56,776 nucleotides of DNA from contig CATWID010000009.1 in NCBI GenBank assembly GCA_958350755.1, positions 1 through 56,776 of the forward strand. Direction: 5' to 3'. The stretch is from an uncultured Collinsella sp. (GTDB taxonomy: Bacteria > Actinomycetota > Coriobacteriia > Coriobacteriales > Coriobacteriaceae). This document shows positions 48,053 to 56,169 of this stretch, piece by piece; the first letter of the stretch is position 1; every line of letters begins with the position of its first letter. The translations under genes and the position numbers were made by a program. Below the pieces are notes generated by a model, which was not told the DNA's origin, made no database searches, and worked only from the letters and a program-made list of their open reading frames with translations.

Positions 48053-49186
48053 TTAAATACGGTTCATCTGGCCGGCGACCTTGTTGTACCAGTCCTGCCA
48101 CGTGGGCGGGCAGTACTTTTTGGCCGCTGCCGGGGTAAGGGTGGAGCCGTAGTTGGCGCCCAGATAGGCAACGTGAGCGGAGATGCCCTCGCTCCAGCTG
48201 CCAAAGCTGCGCCAACCGCCGCCACGGGCACTCCAGCCCCAGGCGTTGTAAGAATTGGCGCAATAAGCACCCTTGGTGCTCTCGATGCAGGCGATGGCGG
48301 GGGACCAACGGGGGTCGACACCGGTATTCCAAGCGGCGACGGCAAAGTTATAGCCCTGGCCTGCCATGGGGGAGCCGGCGAGATAATTGTCGATGCGGCT
48401 CGTCCACTCGTTAATGAACGAATCGTAATCGGAACTACCGGTATTGGAGTTGTTCACCGTGGTGTCTATGGTGGTGTTGGTGTTGGTGGCCTGGCTGCTG
48501 GAATTGCCGCCGCTTACGCCCTCGCCCGAGAGCTTCTCGGCGGCAGCGGCCTTATCGGCCTCAAGCTTGGCAAGCTCGGCGGCATTTTCCTGCTCGGCTT
48601 TTGCCTGTGCCTCGCTGCGGAGCTGCTGGGCCTGCGCCAGCGCATCCTCGGCGTTTTTCTGCTCTGCCTCAAGCTGAGACTTGGCCTGCTGGAGCTCGGC
48701 CTTGTTCTGCTCGAGTTCGGTTTGCATATTATTGAGCTCTTCGATCTCGTCGACGCTCGAGCTCGTGATCTGGTTGGTGTATTTGCAGGTCGTGATGAAC
48801 TCACCCAGGCTCTGCGCATTGACCAGGAAGCTCACGATGGGATTGGTGCCTTTCTGATACTTGTACAGATCGCGCATGGCGGAGCTTGCCTTGGCCTGCT
48901 GCTCGGGAAGTTTAGCCTCGATTTCCTCGATGCTTGCCTCATTGGAGTCAATCTGCTTTTGCAGGTCATCGAGTTTGGTGCGGGCGTCGTTGTAGGCGCT
49001 CGTGGCGGCTTCGATCTTCTGCTGGGCTGCGGAAAGCTGGTCCTGCGTTGCCTGCGAGGCGGCATACGCCGCAACGGGGGAGAGCATCGGCGTGGCCGTC
49101 AGCGCAACGGCGAGTGCGGCGCTCGTGATGATACGAGCCGGCTTCGACGCAATGAGCGCTGCGGTGCGATGATTCGAATGCTGCAT
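48053..49186 (-). CDS. Secreted coiled-coil protein with lysozyme-like C-terminal domain
   Basis: A 377-residue exported protein. A signal peptide (ITSAALAVALTATPMLSPVAAYA) is followed by a long coiled coil (about residues 48-215; KIEAATSAYNDARTKLDDLQ, then Glu/Gln/Ala-rich helices), as in PcsB-type cell-wall hydrolase regulators. A Ser/Asn/Thr linker leads to a C-terminal domain of about 120 residues with SPAIACIESTKG, carrying a candidate catalytic Glu, and YNAWGWSARGGGWRSFGSW. This recalls lysozyme or glucosaminidase-type folds. The start at 49186 follows GAGGGAC. It probably acts in peptidoglycan remodelling during division. Confidence 0.85.
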   Translation of the reverse strand: MQHSNHRTAALIASKPARIITSAALAVALTATPMLSPVAAYAASQATQDQLSAAQQKIEAATSAYNDARTKLDDLQKQIDSNEASIEEIEAKLPEQQAKASSAMRDLYKYQKGTNPIVSFLVNAQSLGEFITTCKYTNQITSSSVDEIEELNNMQTELEQNKAELQQAKSQLEAEQKNAEDALAQAQQLRSEAQAKAEQENAAELAKLEADKAAAAEKLSGEGVSGGNSSSQATNTNTTIDTTVNNSNTGSSDYDSFINEWTSRIDNYLAGSPMAGQGYNFAVAAWNTGVDPRWSPAIACIESTKGAYCANSYNAWGWSARGGGWRSFGSWSEGISAHVAYLGANYGSTLTPAAAKKYCPPTWQDWYNKVAGQMNRI

Positions 49187-49250
49187 CCAGTCCCTCTGCA
49201 ATCAATCGTAGGTTATGGTTCGAACGGTATTCTACTACTGCTTTCGACCT

Positions 49251-49286
49251 CAACTTGAACCTTAAAGGTTCCAAAGGGTCAAGTTG
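49251..49286. promoter_or_regulatory. Nested inverted repeats in a 390-bp intergenic region
   Basis: CAACTTGAACC (49251-49261) and GGGTCAAGTTG (49276-49286) are complementary at 10 of 11 positions, and AACCTT/AAGGTT (49258-49263, 49265-49270) form an inner dyad. More TTGAAC/GTTCAA words occur around 49220, 49284 and 49343. The pattern resembles MerR-type operators, but no MerR gene is in the window. The rest of 49187-49577 holds a terminator (49363) and no convincing open frame. Confidence 0.5.
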
Positions 49287-49362
49287 AACTTGAGGCTTTG
49301 GCTTTGACCTGCAGTTATGATGAATTGTTGAGAAACCATAGAGTTCAACTTTAACGTTACGG

Positions 49363-49385
49363 AACCCTGTCGAGAGGGTTTTTTT
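49363..49385 (+). terminator. Orphan terminator in the 49187-49577 intergenic region
   Basis: AACCCT (49363-49368) and AGGGTT (49375-49380) form a short stem followed by seven or more Ts. No gene on the plus strand ends just before it, so it may end a short untranslated transcript starting near the repeats at 49251-49325. Confidence 0.7.
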
Positions 49386-49577
49386 ATCAAAAGTCGCCTC
49401 ATGTGGGGTTTTGCAACTACAGGGTCCCATTACGGCGAGGGCGGATTTCATGCTGGATAATTGCGCTGATTGCCATAGATACGGTGGAGCTTTGGGCGCC
49501 GGCGGTTTGGCACGCTAGAATAAATCAGTTGCGCAAAGACCGCCCGTTGTGTGGGCAGTTCATGATAGGAAGTTTCC

Positions 49578-50834
49578 ATGGCATTGCAGTTTACAGAGCG
49601 CGAGTTCATTCCCGTGCTGCTCGGTGGCGACATCAACGCCTATTCGGTGGCGCGCGCCTTCTACGAGGAGTACCAGGTCAAGAGCCTGGTCTTTGGCAAG
49701 TACCAGACGGGTCCCGCGTACCGCAGCCAGATTATCGACTACACGCCCAACGTGGATATCGATACCATGCCCGTGATGCTCAGGACCGTCAACGGCATTG
49801 CCCAAGCGCATGCCGATAAGACGATTGTTCTTGTGGGCTGTGGCGATAACTATGTTGCCCTCGTGGCTCAGGCCAAGGATGCCCATGAGTTGGCGGATAA
49901 CATCGTCGCGCCTTACGCTCCCTACAGCATGCTTGAGCAATGTCAGAAGAAGGAGATCTTCTACGAGCTGTGCGAGAAGCACGGCGTGCCCTATCCGCAT
50001 ACCTTTACCTTCACCATGGCGATGCTGAACGCCCAAGGCGAGGCACCTGCCGAAGTGCTCGACCAGATTGACTTCCCCTACCCGATGATCCTGAAGCCTT
50101 CTGACGGCATCATGTGGTGGCAGCACGAGTTCGAGGGCCAGAAAAAGGCCTATGAGATTGCCGACCGTGCCGAGCTGGAACAGGTCATTCGCGACTCGTA
50201 TGCCAGCGGCTACACCGACGACCTGATCTTGCAGGATCGCGTGCCCGGCAATGACGAGTGCATGCGCGTGCTCACCAGTTATTCCGACCGCAACGGCAAG
50301 GTGCGCATGATGTGCCTGGGTCACGTGCTGCTCGAGGAGCATCAGCCTCACGGTGTCGGCAACCACGCCTGTATCATCACCGAGCCCAATGACGAGCTCA
50401 TGGGCGGCGTGCGCAAGTTGCTCGAGGACCTTCACTTTGTGGGCTATTCCAACTTTGACGTTAAGTACGACGAGCGCGACGGCTCGTTTAAGTTCTTCGA
50501 TTTCAACACGCGCCAAGGTCGCAGCAACTACTACGTCACTAACAGCGGCTTTAACGTTGCCAAGTATGTGGTGGACGAGTATGTGTTCAACCGTCCGTTT
50601 GAGCCGGAGTTTGTGACGGCGCAGGACGAGGCGCTGTGGATGGTCGTCCCCATGGGCGTCGTCGACAAGTACGTCAAGGATCCCGAGCTGCGCGCTAAGG
50701 TGCATCGCCTGGACAAGGAAGGCAAGGGCGCCGACCCTTCGTTTATGAAGGGCGACTTTGTCTTTAACCGCTGGCTGCGCATGTGGCACACCAAGCTGCG
50801 CCACTTTAAGCTGTTCAAGACGTATTACAAGTAG
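49578..50834 (+). CDS. ATP-grasp carboxylate-amine ligase, D-aspartate ligase-like
   Basis: A 418-residue ATP-grasp enzyme. The N-terminal Rossmann-like part reads IPVLLGGDINAYSVARAFYEEY, the ATP-binding segments are FPYPMILKPSDGIMWW and LILQDRVPGNDECMRV, and the catalytic metal site is FKFFDFNTRQGRSNYY with the Asp/Asn ligands. It resembles D-aspartate ligase (Aslfm of Enterococcus faecium), which attaches D-Asp to the lysine side chain of the peptidoglycan stem. The gene for an aspartate racemase follows 84 bp downstream, which supports D-Asp as substrate. Other amino acids cannot be excluded. Confidence 0.87.
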   Translation: MALQFTEREFIPVLLGGDINAYSVARAFYEEYQVKSLVFGKYQTGPAYRSQIIDYTPNVDIDTMPVMLRTVNGIAQAHADKTIVLVGCGDNYVALVAQAKDAHELADNIVAPYAPYSMLEQCQKKEIFYELCEKHGVPYPHTFTFTMAMLNAQGEAPAEVLDQIDFPYPMILKPSDGIMWWQHEFEGQKKAYEIADRAELEQVIRDSYASGYTDDLILQDRVPGNDECMRVLTSYSDRNGKVRMMCLGHVLLEEHQPHGVGNHACIITEPNDELMGGVRKLLEDLHFVGYSNFDVKYDERDGSFKFFDFNTRQGRSNYYVTNSGFNVAKYVVDEYVFNRPFEPEFVTAQDEALWMVVPMGVVDKYVKDPELRAKVHRLDKEGKGADPSFMKGDFVFNRWLRMWHTKLRHFKLFKTYYK

Positions 50835-50918
50835 ATGAGTGCGGCGCCCGTCCGGTTTACATCGGGCGGGCGCGGGTATGATACGCGCAATTGCGCAAGC
50901 GTCACCAAGGAGGCGGCG

Positions 50919-51665
50919 ATGGAAAAGCTGGGAGTTATCGGCGGCATGGGCGCCGAGGCCACGTCGTATTACTACGACCAGGTAGTGCGTCATACGGCTG
51001 CTGCCTGCGATCAGGATCATATCGACATGGTGGTGCTCTCCAAGTCGACCATGCCCGACCGCACGCTGGCCATTAAGACTGGCGAGCACGCCAAGCTGCT
51101 GGCGACCATGAAAGAGTGTGCCCAGGCACTCGAGTCGCTGGGCTGTGCGCACATTGCCATTCCCTGCAACACGTCACACTACTTCTACGACCAGATCCAG
51201 TCGTTTACGAAGGTGCCGATTATCCACATGCCGCGTGAGTCGGTGCGCTATGCCCTTGCGGGCGCGGTGATGGGGGAGTGCGAGTTCGACCCCAACCTGA
51301 GCATGCCGGCCGAGCTGGTGCGCAAGATTGGCATCATGGGCACCGACGGAACCGTGGGCGCGGGCGTCTACGGCCGCGAATGCGAGGCTGCGGGTGTTGA
51401 GGTCGTCTATCCCAGCGAGAAACGTCAGAACGATGTGATGTCGCTTATCTACGATGATGTGAAAGCCGGACGTGAGCCCGATATGGATAAGTTCGACCGC
51501 GTGATGTGGGAGTTCGCCCGTAGCGGCTGCGACCGTGTCATTCTGGCCTGCACCGAGCTATCGGTGCTGCAGAAGTATCGAGAGATGCCCGAGATCACCC
51601 TCGATGCTATGGATGTCCTGGTGCGCGAATCCATCATCCGCAGCGGCGTCCCCTACCGCCTCTAG
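50919..51665 (+). CDS. Aspartate/glutamate racemase family protein
   Basis: A 248-residue cofactor-independent racemase. The N-terminal signature is KLGVIGGMGAEATSYYY, the first catalytic Cys is in IPCNTSHYFYDQI and the second in ILACTELSVLQ. The GGMG start and paired Cys motifs place it in the aspartate racemase group, which interconverts L- and D-aspartate. The ATG at 50919 follows AAGGAGG; an open frame further upstream begins right at the ligase stop. With the D-Asp-ligase-like gene it would form a supply-and-use pair for cell-wall cross-bridges. Confidence 0.92.
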   Translation: MEKLGVIGGMGAEATSYYYDQVVRHTAAACDQDHIDMVVLSKSTMPDRTLAIKTGEHAKLLATMKECAQALESLGCAHIAIPCNTSHYFYDQIQSFTKVPIIHMPRESVRYALAGAVMGECEFDPNLSMPAELVRKIGIMGTDGTVGAGVYGRECEAAGVEVVYPSEKRQNDVMSLIYDDVKAGREPDMDKFDRVMWEFARSGCDRVILACTELSVLQKYREMPEITLDAMDVLVRESIIRSGVPYRL

Positions 51666-51678
51666 CTTCCGACCCGTC

Positions 51679-51705
51679 AAAAAGGGACAGGTTTATTTTG
51701 GTAGG
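51679..51705 (+). repeat. Dispersed 27-bp repeat
   Basis: The segment starting AAAAAGGGACAGGTTTATTT matches the reverse complement of 7571-7597 at 26 of 27 positions. Here the partner arm of the palindrome is missing, so it is a half copy. Confidence 0.8.
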
Positions 51706-51725
51706 TTTTATCTGGTGAAACAATA

Positions 51726-51762
51726 AAGGCCTCGGCTCGTTTGGTGCGAGCCGAGGCCTTTT
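51726..51762. terminator. Bidirectional terminator between racemase and ecfT
   Basis: AAGGCCTCGGCTCG (51726-51739) and CGAGCCGAGGCCTT (51747-51760) form a perfect 14-bp stem with a 7-nt loop, with Ts after it on both strands. It serves the convergent racemase and ecfT genes. Confidence 0.9.
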
Positions 51763-51790
51763 GCGTTGGGCGGTTGCTGCCGGTGGCGAA

Positions 51791-52537
51791 CTAGAACAGG
51801 AAGCCGATGGCGATGAGGGCGATGCTGACGATGAGTACGGCGATGTCCAGGCCCTTGATGGGGTAGCGCTTGTACGAGCTGGCGCGCGTGCGCAGATAGA
51901 AGCCGCGCTGTTCTGCCGCCAAGGCCGTGGCATCGGTCTTGCCCACGCTCGAGATGAGCAGCGGCACACACAGTGGCAACATGAGCTTAAGCTTCTTGAT
52001 AGGGTTCTTGGTGTCGTACTCGACGCCGCGCGTGGTCTGCGCTTCCATGATGGCGTTCATCTCCTGACCAAACACCGGCACAAAGCGTAGCGCCGTGGTA
52101 AAGGTGAAGGCATAGCGATACGGCACGTGCAGCACCTCGACGCAGGCGTTGGCAAGGTCGTTGAGCTTGGTCACCATGAGCATGAGGATGAGCGGTAACG
52201 CCACACCCAGCAGGCGCAGACAGGCCTTCGATCCTGTGATGAGGCCCGTGTCGGTGATAAAGCCCCACACAACGTTGCCATCGCGCATAAAGGCCAGCTG
52301 GAGCACCAGCATGATAAGCGCGAGCGGAATCAGCAACTTGAGCAGCGAGAACAGACGGTCGACGACACCGGCATAGGCGCCCAGCGCAAGGGTGAGCACC
52401 AAAAAGCCCAGCAGCGCCACGTAGGTGTCGGACAAGAAGATGCCGACGATGATGGCGGCGGCGAGGCCCAGTTTGACGACGGGGTTCAGGCGATGCAGCA
52501 GCGTATCGCCCGGCATGTAGTCGATGACGTTAACCAC
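51791..52537 (-). CDS. ecfT: ECF transporter T component
   Basis: A 248-residue membrane protein of the energy-coupling-factor T family. It has five or six hydrophobic helices and the two cytoplasmic coupling helices, visible in ACVEVLHVPYRYAFTFTTALRFVP and the Ala-Arg-Gly type motif TTRGVEYDTK. The early DTLLHRLNPVVKLGLA is the EcfT hallmark. I prefer GTG at 52537, overlapping the ATPase gene by 8 bp and preceded by AAGGAG; an ATG at 52570 is an alternative with a 41-bp overlap. It joins the S component to the ATPases. Confidence 0.92.
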   Translation of the reverse strand: MVNVIDYMPGDTLLHRLNPVVKLGLAAAIIVGIFLSDTYVALLGFLVLTLALGAYAGVVDRLFSLLKLLIPLALIMLVLQLAFMRDGNVVWGFITDTGLITGSKACLRLLGVALPLILMLMVTKLNDLANACVEVLHVPYRYAFTFTTALRFVPVFGQEMNAIMEAQTTRGVEYDTKNPIKKLKLMLPLCVPLLISSVGKTDATALAAEQRGFYLRTRASSYKRYPIKGLDIAVLIVSIALIAIGFLF

Positions 52538-54281
52538 GGCGGACCATCTCCTTGGTAATGCGAACGACATCGCTGACCTCGCTCACCTGCGCAAAAGCGG
52601 GCGAGACGGAAGATGCCAGACGGCGCGAGAGTTCAATAACCTGGGGAGGCTCCACGTAGGCACGCCGCATGAGATCGATGTTCGAGAATAGCTCGTGCGT
52701 GCGGCCGCGGTCGAGGATGCGACCGTCGGCCATTACTACGATACGCTCGGCAAAGTCGGAAACAACTTCCATATCGTGGCAGACCATGATAACGGCGCAG
52801 CCGCGCTCGGCCATGGTGCGCACCGTTTCCATGACGGTCATGCACTCGCGGTAATCAAGGCCGCTCGTGGGCTCGTCGAGCACGACGATCTTGGGCTCAA
52901 CAACTACGACGGAGGCAAGCGCCACCATTTGTCGCTGGCCGCGCGAAAGCGAGAAAGGTGCCTCATCGGCAGGCAGGCCAAAGCGGTCGATAACGAGTCG
53001 AGCGCGACGCAGAGCCTCGGCACGGTCGATGCCGGCAAGCTCCAGGCCAAAAGCGACCTCGTCGAGTACGGTATCCTTGCAGATCTGGCGGTCGGGGTTT
53101 TGGAAGAGGGTTGCGACTTCGCGGGCGATGCGGCTCGTGGGAACGGCTGCGGTGTCCAGCCCCGTAACGCGCACGCTGCCTGAGGCGGGCTTAAGCAGGC
53201 CTGTGAGCAGCTTGGTGAGCGTGGTCTTGCCGGCACCGTTTTGGCCGACGATGCCCACGAGCTCGCCGGGATAGAGGGTCAGGTTGAGGTCGTGGACGGC
53301 GGCGCCGCCATTGGGATAGGCAAACTCAACATGATCGAAGGTGAGCACGGGCTCGGCGTCCTTGGCGTGCGGGCGCAACGACGGTGCGTGCGGTGAGCCG
53401 GCGGGTGCCTGAATGTCGCTGCTTGCGTGTGCGGGGTCGACGATGCCCGAAATCAGGCGCTCGGCCTCATCGACATCCAAGCAAGGGGTACCGCTTACCA
53501 GGCCATCGGCCTGGAGGCTATTGAAGATACGCGTGACGCGAGGGCAGTCGACGCCGATGGCACGGAGCTCGTCGGTATGCGCGAAGACCTCGTGTGGCTC
53601 GCCCTGCAGCGCGATTTCGCCCTGGTTGAGCACGAGCACGCGGTTGCAGTACTCCGAGAGCAGGGCGACCTTTTGCTCAACGACGACGATGGTGATTCCA
53701 AGTGCGCGGTTTGCCTCACGTAGCGTCTCGAAGACCAACGTGGAGCTGGCGGGGTCGAGTGCCGCGGTGGGCTCGTCGAGAACCAAGACGCGCGGACGCA
53801 TAGCGAGGATGGCAGCGATGGCTACCTTTTGCTTCTGTCCGCCCGAGAGGGTGGCGATCTCGCGGTCGCGCAGGTCGCTGATGCCGACGGTCTCGAGGGT
53901 TTCGGTGACGCGCTGCTCAATCTGGTCGTGCGGCACGCCAAAGTTCTCGAGGCCAAAGAGCATCTCATCCTCAACCACGGAGGCGACCATCTGCGTGTCG
54001 ATGTCTTGCAGCACACTGCCGACGATTTGCGACACGTCGGTGAGCGAGACTTCGCAGGTGTCGTGACCGTCGACCATGACGGACCCAAAGAACGTGCCGG
54101 TGTAGTGGTGGGGCACGGCGCCCGACAGGCAGGCGGCAAGCGTGGACTTTCCGGCGCCCGAGGGCCCGATGATGCCGATGAAATCTCCCTTGTTCACGCT
54201 GAGCGAGATGTGGCTAAGCGCCTGCTCGGTCTGCGTGCCATAGGAGAACGAGACATCGTCGACGTTGATGATCGTTTCCAT
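52530..54281 (-). CDS. ecfA: ECF transporter ATPase, fused EcfA-EcfA' double domain
   Basis: A 583-residue protein with two ABC ATPase domains in one chain, equivalent to EcfA1 plus EcfA2. Walker A motifs are GPSGAGKST (near residue 40) and GQNGAGKTT (near residue 345). Signatures are LSGGQKQKVAIA in the first and SLSRGQRQMVALA in the second domain, where the second Gly is Arg. Walker B segments VLVLDEPTAALDP and IVVLDEPTSGLDY follow. The ATG at 54281 has AAAGG upstream. The ecfT gene overlaps its 3' end; the S-component gene lies upstream but is separated by an IS110 remnant. Confidence 0.94.
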   Translation of the reverse strand: METIINVDDVSFSYGTQTEQALSHISLSVNKGDFIGIIGPSGAGKSTLAACLSGAVPHHYTGTFFGSVMVDGHDTCEVSLTDVSQIVGSVLQDIDTQMVASVVEDEMLFGLENFGVPHDQIEQRVTETLETVGISDLRDREIATLSGGQKQKVAIAAILAMRPRVLVLDEPTAALDPASSTLVFETLREANRALGITIVVVEQKVALLSEYCNRVLVLNQGEIALQGEPHEVFAHTDELRAIGVDCPRVTRIFNSLQADGLVSGTPCLDVDEAERLISGIVDPAHASSDIQAPAGSPHAPSLRPHAKDAEPVLTFDHVEFAYPNGGAAVHDLNLTLYPGELVGIVGQNGAGKTTLTKLLTGLLKPASGSVRVTGLDTAAVPTSRIAREVATLFQNPDRQICKDTVLDEVAFGLELAGIDRAEALRRARLVIDRFGLPADEAPFSLSRGQRQMVALASVVVVEPKIVVLDEPTSGLDYRECMTVMETVRTMAERGCAVIMVCHDMEVVSDFAERIVVMADGRILDRGRTHELFSNIDLMRRAYVEPPQVIELSRRLASSVSPAFAQVSEVSDVVRITKEMVRRG

Positions 54282-54309
54282 GGATACCTTTCATAGTCAT
54301 TGGGTGTTC

Positions 54310-55470
54310 CTATAGTTTTGTCAACCGTCGGGGCTACTCCCGGTAGGGCACCCGGTCGCGCATCACGGCGTATATCGCCCTGAGCCGCTTCCTCGCGACG
54401 GCCTTGAGCGCCCGCCCGTGCCCCATGCCCCGCGCCCTGCAGGCCCGGTAGTACTCGCCGTAGCGCCCCGACGACCTCACCAGGCTGTTGCACGAGAAGA
54501 TCAGCAGGGACTTGAGCCTCGCGTCGCCCCGCCTGGACGCCCTGACCGACCTCACCGACGTGCCGGAGCTCCTCACCCTCGGGGCTATGCCGCAGTACGA
54601 GGCCAGGTGGTCGTGGTCCGGGAACCTCCCGATGTCGACCGACACCGCGAGCTGCGCCGCGGTCCTCGGGCCGATGCCGGGCACGGTGAGCAGGCACGCG
54701 TAGGTCTCGTCGCCCTCGAGCAGCGCCGCCGTCTCGGCCTCGAGCAGCACCGCGCGCAGGCGGTTCTTGTCCCTGGTCGCGCAGGCGACGACGTGGTCGC
54801 GCTGCGACGAGAGGGCGCGGGCGGCCTCGAGGGCCTCGCCGCGGCCCGGGACCCCCGACAGGGAGTCCGGCACGCCCAGGGCGGTCCGCGCGATCACCGC
54901 GGCGTCGCGCTCGTCGGTCTTGGCCTCGCCGGCGAACAGGCCCGCGGCGCGGCTGGCGGCGAGCCCGGGCAGGTGGGCGACCCCGAGCCCCGCGGCGCGG
55001 GCCCGCCTCACGGCGAGGGACCCTATGTTGCGGAACTGGTCGACGACGACGAGCGTGCCGGCGGGCGCGGAGGCGAACAGCGCGTCGAGCTCGGCCTCCC
55101 TGTTGCGGACGGGGGCGCTGGCCAGCACCTCCCCGTCGCGGTCGATCAGGCAGGCCCAGTGCGATGACTTGCCGACGTCCAGGCCGAGCACGGCCGCGGG
55201 CCTGGTGGATGGCGCTTTCACGGTGGTATCCTTCCGGTAGTCGTTCGACCGGATGGCCTCCCCCTCGGCACTCACATTACCAGCCGCGGCACCTGCCCGG
55301 CACTTTCCTATCAGCCGTCGGGGGCGGCGCGTCCCGCGCCGGCAGCACCCAACGGGCCCTCTCGGGGGCAGGGACGTTCGGCCGTGCGCGGGCGCCCGGT
55401 CGGCGGCCCGTTCTGGGCGCGCCTCAATCGTAGCCCGAGACGGTCCCGGGCTGACAATTTCGACTGTAAT
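54310..55470 (-). mobile_element. IS110-family insertion element (approximate limits)
   Basis: A very GC-rich stretch carrying an IS110 transposase gene lies between ecfS and ecfA. A direct repeat at the two sides, TCAACCGTCGGGG (54321-54333) and TCAGCCGTCGGGG (55310-55322), may mark the element's ends or internal bridge-RNA guides. IS110 elements lack clear terminal inverted repeats, so the ends cannot be fixed by eye. Confidence 0.65.
54334..55221 (-). pseudogene. IS110 family transposase, internally deleted
   Basis: A 295-codon transposase frame. The N-terminal DEDD domain has LGLDVGKSSHWACLI, TLVVVDQFRNIGSLAV and GEAKTDERDAAVIARTALG; the C-terminal transposase_20 domain has LLTVPGIGPRTAAQLAVS and LASYCGIAPRVRSSGTS. 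The family usually has about 400 residues, with roughly 100 between the domains; here LRAVLLEAETAALLEGDE joins them directly. Two copies of CCTCGAGCAGC (54714-54724, 54738-54748) flank the junction, suggesting an in-frame deletion. I place the start at GTG 55221 after GGAAGGA. The product is probably inactive. Confidence 0.82.
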
Positions 55471-55554
55471 GGACGTTCTTTAATGACTAGTCGTTTAAGA
55501 ACGTTCCCAAGAGCTAGTTGTTTGGGACAGTCTTTACCGATGGGGCACTGTGGG
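55222..55554. other. Non-coding left end of IS110 and flank
   Basis: No convincing gene is present. In IS110 elements the segment upstream of the transposase encodes the bridge RNA, so 55222 to about 55450 is the place to look. Nearer to ecfS there are nested inverted repeats: GACTGT (55462-55467) with ACAGTC (55527-55532), ACGTTCTT (55473-55480) with AAGAACGT (55497-55504), and TCCCAA (55505-55510) with TTGGGA (55522-55527). Confidence 0.5.
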
Positions 55555-56124
55555 TTAGTTGAGCTTCAGGGCCTTCTGGATGGGCAGGTAGAGGGCGCCG
55601 ACCAGAATGGCGTTAAAGACGGCGGTCATGGCGACGACGGGCAACATGGCGGCGGCGAGCTCGCCGACCACGCCGAGCATGGCCATCTTGATGACCATGA
55701 AGATGGCGCCGGAGACAAAGGTGGTCAGGAAGGTTGCGACGATGGCGATGGCGGGCTTGACCTGACCGTTCTTGCCGGCGGCGTTGACGATGCCGGCCAT
55801 GAGCATGGCGGCGATGCCCTCGGCGGCAAAATCGACGAACGGCGAAGTGGTGGTGATCTGGATCACAGCAGCCGAGATGAGGCCAATGACGAGCGCCTGA
55901 CCGATGTTAGGGCGAACGACCAGGATGGTGAGGCAGAAGGCCGAGATGATGAACTCGGGGCTGATCATGCCGCCCGAGATGCCCGAGATTGCCTTGCCGA
56001 CGGTGAAGTTGAGGATGAAGCCGGCGGCGAGCAGGATGGCGAGCAGGACGAGGGCGCGGACATCGAGTTTGCCGCGGTCGGCGGTCTGGACGGTGCGGGG
56101 CTGGGCGGCGGTGTTCTGAGACAT
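55555..56124 (-). CDS. ECF transporter S component, probably for tryptophan (TrpP-like)
   Basis: A 189-residue membrane protein with about six helices. VRALVLLAILLAAGFILNF, ISGGMISPEFIISAFCLTIL and the many Gly/Ala residues fit ECF substrate-binding (S) components of the TrpP type. The T and ATPase genes of an ECF transporter lie downstream on the same strand beyond an IS110 remnant. The ATG at 56124 follows AAAGGA. The 5' leader codes a peptide with three Trp codons followed by a terminator, which argues for tryptophan as the ligand. Substrate is inference from this leader and from family resemblance. Confidence 0.87.
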   Translation of the reverse strand: MSQNTAAQPRTVQTADRGKLDVRALVLLAILLAAGFILNFTVGKAISGISGGMISPEFIISAFCLTILVVRPNIGQALVIGLISAAVIQITTTSPFVDFAAEGIAAMLMAGIVNAAGKNGQVKPAIAIVATFLTTFVSGAIFMVIKMAMLGVVGELAAAMLPVVAMTAVFNAILVGALYLPIQKALKLN

Positions 56125-56169
56125 GGTGAAAATCCTTTCGGAATGGGAGTGCAAGAGAAAAGCGGAGGC

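Noticed and set aside
49330..49577. Short open frames before the ATP-grasp ligase.
   Set aside because: None has a ribosome-binding site or a recognisable product; the largest overlaps the ligase in another frame.
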